Source: an uncultured Eubacteriales bacterium (GTDB lineage Bacteria > Bacillota > Clostridia > Oscillospirales > Ruminococcaceae). From it: DNA of 11,150 nt. Positions 6,688 to 11,150 of the stretch are shown here, one piece after another. Where the stretch lies: the NCBI GenBank assembly GCA_900318545.1, contig ONLC01000048.1, positions 1-11,150 on the forward strand. The letters are read 5' to 3'. Within the stretch, counting starts at the first letter, position 1, and each line of letters starts with the position of its first letter. Below the pieces are notes generated by a model. It saw only the letters and a program-made list of their open reading frames with translations. It was not told the DNA's origin and searched no databases. The position numbers were made by a program, and so were the translations under genes.

Positions 6688-8189
6688 TTCGCTCCCTCAC
6701 TTTCCTTATCGGGCTCATAGAAGGAATATGTATCTCTTCCGGATTCCTTTGAGCGGTAGAGTGCCTTATCAACTGCTGCATAGAGCTCGGTAAAGCTTGT
6801 GCCGCTCTCGGGTGAGAAGGCCGCACCAATACTTGCAGATATTTTAAGCTCTCTGCTCTTGTCGGCAAAGCTGTCGTGGAAGCTTCTGCAAAGCTCCTCG
6901 CACTTATCCCTGACAAACGCCCTGAATTTTTCGCTGTCATCAAAGCGTGTGTTTACAAGTACGCAGAATTCATCTCCGCCGATACGTCCAAGGTAGTCGT
7001 CCTCAGAAAAGGTAGTGCGAAGTATCTCGCCCGTCCTTTTAAGAACGCTGTCACCGAAGGCGTGACCGAGTGTATCATTTATGCCCTTGAAGTTATCAAG
7101 GTCAAGGATTATCATAGCGTGCATTTCGCTCTCCAGTGAATTTGAAAGAGCGTTTCCTGCATACTCCTCAAAGGAAAGCTTGTTGAAAACCCCGGTGAGC
7201 AGGTCAACGCTTGCTTTTGTATCAAGAGTAGTAACAGTTTTTCTGATTGGTCTTATCAGCTGGTAGGAGAAGATGAAGCCTCCGAGCACAGCAAGGAAAG
7301 CGGCAGCAATGGCAGTAATGTAGATAAAGGTTGTCATCTCGTTTTTCTCGCTTAGCAGGCTTGACGAGGGTATCGAGCAAACAACGAACCAGTCACCGCA
7401 GCTGTTTACAGAAACAAGGTAGTCATTATCCATTTCCGCAGTAGAGCTTCGGCCTTTTATGCGGCTTATAATCTCTTCGGGAAGCGGCTCTCCTATCTCG
7501 CTGCTGTCCTCAGAGTAGATCGTGTCGTACTCGCTGTTTACAAGGCGTATCTTCATATCCTTGAGCGACTCGGGGTTATCGAAAACCGAATCAAGCTCGC
7601 TTGCATAGAAGGAGATAAAAAGCACAGCATTTTCATGCACCTGCTTTACATAATAGATACGCTTGAAGTCATTCTGATAGCCTGTGGACCAGCCGTCGTT
7701 TGTGCGGGGTCTGGTTATCATGGAGCTGAGCTCTGTAAAAAGCTTATCTCCGAACAGTGTAGAAGTGCCGTTTGATATCTTGCCGACTGTTCTGTTGTTG
7801 CGGTACACTATACCGTAATCAACAAAGTTTTCCATTATACAAAGGCTGTACAGCTTGTCGGTGATGACCTTTTCGGTATTGATAGCCTCGAACTCATCGT
7901 TGCTCGGGTCGGTCGCATCGTAGGTGTAGGAGCTTTCCTCACCGAAGGCAAGAGTAGCAATAGTTTCCATTCTGGAGAGGTAGCTGTCCATATTGAGCTT
8001 CATCTGAACATTAAGGGATGACGTAAGGTTTACGGCCTGATCCTTTAGCACCTCATCGGTCTTGGCTATAGTAAGACTTGACACGATAACAAGTGCAGCA
8101 ATAACTATAACAGCATATCCGACTATCATAAGTATCTGAATATTTCTGATCTTTTTAAGACTTGGTACTTTTCTGTCACGTTTAGACAT
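6684..8189 (-). CDS. Membrane diguanylate cyclase with extracytoplasmic sensor region (GGDEF)
   Basis: This protein is predicted to make cyclic di-GMP from two GTP at the inner face of the membrane in response to an outside signal. It has 501 residues: a basic N terminus, membrane segment 17-41, an extracellular region 42-286 of the size and position of Cache-type sensors, and membrane segment 287-309. A short linker (310-328) starting LIRPIRK resembles the beginning of a HAMP domain but is too short to be a complete one. The catalytic domain runs from 329 to about 492. Its motifs are DLLTGVFNK (329-337), ILDLDNFKGIND (361-372) and an intact GGDEF (404-408). The inhibitory RxxD site, expected at 396-399 here, reads SEDD (395-398 region) and lacks the arginine. 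No EAL domain is present. GGAGG lies 7 bases before the start. The gene is first in a two-gene unit with the binding lipoprotein. Confidence 0.93.
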   Translation of the reverse strand: MSKRDRKVPSLKKIRNIQILMIVGYAVIVIAALVIVSSLTIAKTDEVLKDQAVNLTSSLNVQMKLNMDSYLSRMETIATLAFGEESSYTYDATDPSNDEFEAINTEKVITDKLYSLCIMENFVDYGIVYRNNRTVGKISNGTSTLFGDKLFTELSSMITRPRTNDGWSTGYQNDFKRIYYVKQVHENAVLFISFYASELDSVFDNPESLKDMKIRLVNSEYDTIYSEDSSEIGEPLPEEIISRIKGRSSTAEMDNDYLVSVNSCGDWFVVCSIPSSSLLSEKNEMTTFIYITAIAAAFLAVLGGFIFSYQLIRPIRKTVTTLDTKASVDLLTGVFNKLSFEEYAGNALSNSLESEMHAMIILDLDNFKGINDTLGHAFGDSVLKRTGEILRTTFSEDDYLGRIGGDEFCVLVNTRFDDSEKFRAFVRDKCEELCRSFHDSFADKSRELKISASIGAAFSPESGTSFTELYAAVDKALYRSKESGRDTYSFYEPDKESEGAK

Positions 8190-8195
8190 CGTGAG

Positions 8196-8200
8196 CCTCC
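8196..8200 (-). promoter_or_regulatory. Ribosome binding site of the GGDEF gene
   Basis: GGAGG on the minus strand is separated by 6-7 bases from the ATG at 8189 and fixes that start. Confidence 0.8.
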
Positions 8201-8224
8201 TATAGATTTAGGATATACACAAAC

Positions 8225-8253
8225 AGTATACCAAACAATTGCTTATTTTTCAA
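8225..8253 (-). promoter_or_regulatory. Promoter of the GGDEF and binding-protein unit
   Basis: On the minus strand TTGAAA (8253-8248), a 17-base spacer and TATACT (8230-8225) form a near-consensus promoter, with TGG just before the -10 box. Both boxes match those of the amidase promoter at 1120-1148. The predicted transcript start is near 8218, leaving a leader of about 29 bases. Confidence 0.8.
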
Positions 8254-8262
8254 GAAAATAAG
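8242..8262. repeat. Inverted repeat over the -35 box of the GGDEF promoter
   Basis: CTTATTTT (8242-8249) and AAAATAAG (8255-8262) form a perfect 8-bp inverted repeat with a 5-base centre that covers the -35 hexamer. The position suits a repressor operator. No regulator is identified, and AT-rich promoters can hold such repeats by chance. Confidence 0.45.
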
Positions 8263-8381
8263 ATTGATTTTTTGTGAAGTCTGTAAATCAGAGTCGCTTT
8301 ATCGCAGTCCTTCAGTGATGAGGTATCTTGCTTTTAACATTTCTCAAACAATTCTAAAACAACTCGCAAACAAACCCCCGT

Positions 8382-8387
8382 TATAAT
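8382..8387 (+). promoter_or_regulatory. -10 box of the ABC operon promoter, with poor -35
   Basis: A perfect TATAAT lies 32 bases before the first ATPase gene. The base window 17 upstream reads ACAACT, a poor -35. CAAAC-type direct repeats (8345-8349, 8367-8371) lie upstream. The rest of the divergent gap, roughly 8263-8340, shows no feature that I can support. Confidence 0.6.
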
Positions 8388-8419
8388 ACAGACATACTAA
8401 ACGATACGGAGATGATCTT

Positions 8420-9331
8420 ATGATAAATGTAAACAATCTGACTCACGATTACGGTCACGGCAGAGGCGTTTTCGATGTTGACCTTGCGGTTTCAAAGGGC
8501 GAAACACTGGGCTTCCTCGGACCGAACGGTGCAGGCAAATCAACAACGATGCGTCACCTTATGGGCTTCTCGAAGCCGCAGAAGGGAAGCGTCAGCATAG
8601 CCGGCCTTGACTGTACAAAAAACAGTGCAAAAATCATGCAGAGGGTAGGCTATCTCCCGGGAGAGGTCGCCCTCCCCGACGGACTCAACGGCTGGCAGTT
8701 CCTTAAAATGATGAAGGATATGCGAGATGTAAAAGACGATAAACTCACTCAGGAGCTTCTCAGACGCTTTGAGCTTGACCCATCGGGCAGCGTGAAGCGA
8801 ATGAGCATAGGCGAAAAAAGAAAGCTCGCTGTAGCAGCGGCCTTCATGAGCGATCCCGATATTCTTCTTCTTGATGAGCCTACAAGCGGTCTTGACCCGA
8901 TAATGCAGGAGGTATTCATAGACTTCATAAGAGAGCAGAAGCAAAAGGGCAAAACTATACTTCTTTCAAGCCATATTTTCAGCGAGGTCGAAGCCCTTTG
9001 CGACAGGATAGCGATAATCAAGGACGGAAGACTTGTTTCCACGGTAGACGCCGCTGAGATACGCCACGGACTGCACAACATAATGACAGTAAGCTTCGAT
9101 AACGAGCGTGACTTTACCGAGTTCGGGAAAACAGACCTTGATTTTAAGATTCGTGACAGAAAGAGCCTGAGCTGCTCGGTAGTAGTCGATGACAAGGACA
9201 TAAACAAGTTCCTGAGTGCAATAAAACGCTTCAGACTGAAGTCATTCAGAGAGCACTCGGTAACGCTTGAAGAGTACTTTATGAAGTTCTATAAAAACGA
9301 TAAGACTTTTGGAGGTGTAAGCTATGCGTGA
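8420..9331 (+). CDS. ABC transporter ATP-binding protein (first of a tandem pair)
   Basis: This is a cytoplasmic ATPase subunit of an ABC-2-type exporter; the substrate is unknown. It has 303 residues, with GGAG (8408-8411) eight bases before the ATG. Walker A is GPNGAGKST (34-42), the signature region is a divergent MSIGEKRKL (128-136), Walker B is ILLLDEP (148-154), followed by TSGLDP, and the switch histidine is His185 in SSHIF. The usual Q-loop position reads GYLPGEV (77-83), with no glutamine there. A C-terminal domain of about 90 residues follows the ATPase core, as in other exporter ATPases of this size. The gene opens a three-gene operon, and its last 8 bases overlap the next start. 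It closely resembles the next gene (shared RHLMGF, PGE(V/I), AAFMS and PDILLLDEP), pointing to duplication and a probable heterodimer. Confidence 0.93.
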   Translation: MINVNNLTHDYGHGRGVFDVDLAVSKGETLGFLGPNGAGKSTTMRHLMGFSKPQKGSVSIAGLDCTKNSAKIMQRVGYLPGEVALPDGLNGWQFLKMMKDMRDVKDDKLTQELLRRFELDPSGSVKRMSIGEKRKLAVAAAFMSDPDILLLDEPTSGLDPIMQEVFIDFIREQKQKGKTILLSSHIFSEVEALCDRIAIIKDGRLVSTVDAAEIRHGLHNIMTVSFDNERDFTEFGKTDLDFKIRDRKSLSCSVVVDDKDINKFLSAIKRFRLKSFREHSVTLEEYFMKFYKNDKTFGGVSYA

Positions 9332-10235
9332 TATAATTTCAGTCAGCAATATGACCAAGGACTACGGAGAGGGAAGAGGTATCTTCGGTTTTGATTTCTC
9401 CGTCAGAGAGGGCGAGGTATTCGGGCTTGTCGGAACAAACGGCAGCGGAAAAACTACAACGCTCCGTCACCTTATGGGCTTTCTGAGACCCGACAGCGGC
9501 TCCTGCACGATCATGGGAATGGACTGCCGCAAGGAAGCGGGCAAAATAATGAAGCATATAGGCTACGTTCCCGGAGAGATCGACTTTCCCGATGTGGGCT
9601 CGGGAACAAGCTTCCTGAAAATTCAGGCTCAGTTTCTCGGACTGAAGGACAGAGAGTACATCGGCAGGCTTGCCAATATGTTCAAGCTTGATACAGATGC
9701 ACCTCTCAAACGTATGAGCAAGGGTATGAAGCAGAAAACAGCTCTTGTTGCGGCATTTATGTCGCACCCCGATATTCTGCTCTTAGATGAGCCCAGTACA
9801 GGTCTTGATCCGCTTATGAGAGACACCCTGATAGAGCTTATCCTCTCGGAGAAAAAGAGAGGAGCAACAATCCTTATGTCAAGCCATATCTTTAAGGAGC
9901 TTGACGACACGGCCGACAGAGTTCTCTTTATCGACAGCGGCAAACAGCTTGATCTGGTTGACAGGCAGCTGCTCAGCAAGGAGGGGCAGATGATCTACCG
10001 CTTAGGCTTCAAAACCTCAGATGACCTTGACACCTTTATCAATGATACCTCGCTCAGTGTGCTCCACATGAATGAGAAGTATCTTCATATAGATGCAACT
10101 GTACAAAATAACGGACTTGAAAAGCTTATCTCCGAAGCATCACGATATGACCTCAGATACATGAGAGCAAGACCGTTCTCACTCGAAAACTATTATTCAG
10201 ACATACTTGAAAAGGGAGGAAAAGAAAGTGCTTAG
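9324..10235 (+). CDS. ABC transporter ATP-binding protein (second of a tandem pair)
   Basis: This is the partner ATPase of the same exporter. It also has 303 residues, with GGAGG (9311-9315) eight bases before the ATG, inside the end of the first gene. Walker A is GTNGSGKTT (37-45), the signature region is MSKGMKQKT (131-139), Walker B is ILLLDEP (151-157), followed by STGLDP, and His188 in SSHIF is the switch histidine. The Q-loop position reads GYVPGEI (80-86), again without glutamine. All ATP-site motifs look functional, so neither subunit appears to be a dead partner. The C-terminal region (about 215-303) differs more from the first ATPase than the core does and may give partner specificity. 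The gene overlaps the permease by 8 bp, the same geometry as at the preceding junction. Confidence 0.93.
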   Translation: MRDIISVSNMTKDYGEGRGIFGFDFSVREGEVFGLVGTNGSGKTTTLRHLMGFLRPDSGSCTIMGMDCRKEAGKIMKHIGYVPGEIDFPDVGSGTSFLKIQAQFLGLKDREYIGRLANMFKLDTDAPLKRMSKGMKQKTALVAAFMSHPDILLLDEPSTGLDPLMRDTLIELILSEKKRGATILMSSHIFKELDDTADRVLFIDSGKQLDLVDRQLLSKEGQMIYRLGFKTSDDLDTFINDTSLSVLHMNEKYLHIDATVQNNGLEKLISEASRYDLRYMRARPFSLENYYSDILEKGGKESA

Positions 10236-10986
10236 TTTACCGCTTCTCAAACAATCTGCAAGATCAAACGCTGTCATGTGGGGCAGCATGACAGGAGTAA
10301 TGACACTGCTGTGTATTCAGTTCTCAATGCTTGAAATGACCCGCCCGATGCTCTTTACCATCTTCTACGGAATGATGACGACCATTCTTCCGGGCATCTA
10401 CGTTCTGGTAACCGCAAACAAGCTTCTTGCTTCACAGGTAGACCGAGGCTCGATGGCTTACGTTCTCTCGACCCCGACTAAACGAGCCTCAGTCACGTTC
10501 ACGCAGGCATTCTACTTAGTCAACTCGCTGATCGTGATGTTTGCAGTCCTCACTACTGCCCACCTTATCACGAACAACGCAAAACCCATAAGCCTTGCGG
10601 AACTCGGCTTCCGAAATCTCTCAGGCAACCTGACTCCCAAAATGATAATTCAGGTAAACCTCTCGGCACTTATGGTCTGCATAGCACTTGCAGCTGTATG
10701 CTTCATGTTCTCGGGAGTGTTCAACTCCACCAAGTATTCAATCGGTCTGAGCGGTACCTTCATCGGTGTATCGATACTTGCAAATATGCTTGCGATGTTC
10801 GGAACCCTCGGTGTTGACGGACTTGATAAGTTCAAGTACCTGACCGTATGCAGCTTCTATGATTACCAGTCAGTCCTCACTGCGAACAATGACTGGATCA
10901 CCAAGCTGATTTTCCCCATAGGGATAGCCCTTGCAGCATTTACCGCAGGCAGGCTTGTATTCTCAAAGAAGGATCTCCCTCTGTAA
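10228..10986 (+). CDS. ABC-2-type permease
   Basis: This is the membrane subunit of the exporter and should form the channel driven by the two upstream ATPases. The start is probably GTG 10228, which has GGGAGG (10214-10219) eight bases upstream; the in-frame TTG at 10207 precedes that site and is rejected. This gives 252 residues with about six hydrophobic segments: after SNAVMWG, around ILPGIYVLVTANKLL, YLVNSLIVMFAVLTTAHLI, VNLSALMVCIALAAVCFMF, IGLSGTFIGVSILANMLAMF and a final FPIGIALAAFTAGRL. The loop QVDRGSMAYVLSTPTKR is a pattern that I associate with clostridial ABC-2 permeases. One permease for two different ATPases suggests either a permease homodimer on an ATPase heterodimer or a second partner elsewhere. 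The substrate is unknown; drug, peptide or lipid export are possible. Confidence 0.88.
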   Translation: MLSLPLLKQSARSNAVMWGSMTGVMTLLCIQFSMLEMTRPMLFTIFYGMMTTILPGIYVLVTANKLLASQVDRGSMAYVLSTPTKRASVTFTQAFYLVNSLIVMFAVLTTAHLITNNAKPISLAELGFRNLSGNLTPKMIIQVNLSALMVCIALAAVCFMFSGVFNSTKYSIGLSGTFIGVSILANMLAMFGTLGVDGLDKFKYLTVCSFYDYQSVLTANNDWITKLIFPIGIALAAFTAGRLVFSKKDLPL

Positions 10987-10999
10987 ATAAGTTTTTGAC

Positions 11000-11029
11000 A
11001 CTCCCGTGAGCACAGCTTGCGGGAGTTTT
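11000..11029 (+). terminator. Intrinsic terminator of the ABC operon
   Basis: ACTCCCGTGAGC (11000-11011) pairs with GCTTGCGGGAGT (11015-11026) around the loop ACA. The 12-bp stem has two G-T pairs and is followed by TTTTA. It starts 14 bases after the permease stop. Confidence 0.88.
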
Positions 11030-11056
11030 ATCTATCTGAACGCAAAAGCGGTATTA

Positions 11057-11150
11057 AGGCAATACCGCACAACTCCTGTGCATCAGATGCGACGTCCGGG
11101 TTTTCGTCAGATTGCCTAAATTCGACGCAGGCTTGCAAGCGAAGTTCACT
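11057..11150 (+). mobile_element. MITE-like element, copy 2 (cut by the window end)
   Basis: The 94 bases to the window edge align without gaps to the reverse complement of 5287-5380, with 78 identities by hand count (about 83%). The terminal repeat reads AGGCAATACCGCACAA, one mismatch in the first 16 bases. The inner arm that includes GACGCAGGCTTGCAAGC and continues to the central palindrome is identical in both copies. The element lies 27 bases after the ABC operon terminator. Its other half is outside the window. Confidence 0.82.

Noticed and set aside
10207..10227. TTG start for the permease
   Set aside because: It precedes the GGGAGG site, which is well placed for GTG 10228.

Overview
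The window looks like chromosomal DNA from an anaerobic Gram-positive Clostridia-type bacterium, most likely a Ruminococcus-like member of the Oscillospiraceae. This is inferred from the near-consensus extended -10 promoters, strong GGAGG ribosome sites, intrinsic terminators, a DUF975/CmpB membrane protein, a lipoprotein sugar-binding protein and moderate GC. No marker gene fixes the genus.

Left part (1-4205, all + strand). A 5'-truncated aspartate carbamoyltransferase gene ends at 1045. Its protein carries a C-terminal four-cysteine segment that resembles the zinc domain of the separate regulatory chain PyrI. A membrane-anchored N-acetylmuramoyl-L-alanine amidase follows, with a very good promoter, an AT-rich inverted repeat just upstream and a strong terminator. 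Next is a large membrane protein that joins a DUF975 region to a CmpB-like (PF06541) region.

Middle (4206-5412). A near-consensus promoter drives a broken gene, probably of the glutamate-cysteine ligase family, with its centre deleted and its ends in different frames. An intact Rrf2-family regulator follows. Directly after the regulator's stop codon lies a 194-bp palindromic, MITE-like element with perfect 19-bp terminal inverted repeats. A terminator then separates this unit from the convergent minus-strand genes.

Minus-strand pair (5413-8253). One promoter drives a membrane diguanylate cyclase (GGDEF) with a large extracytoplasmic sensor region, followed by a translationally coupled lipoprotein of the sugar-binding type. 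No transporter genes accompany them, so the pair may form a ligand-sensing c-di-GMP module rather than an uptake system.

Right part (8254-11150, + strand). A compact operon encodes two related ABC ATPases and one ABC-2-type permease. Both gene junctions overlap by 8 bp, and a terminator follows. The window ends inside a second copy of the MITE-like element, in the opposite orientation; its 94 visible bases align without gaps to the first copy.
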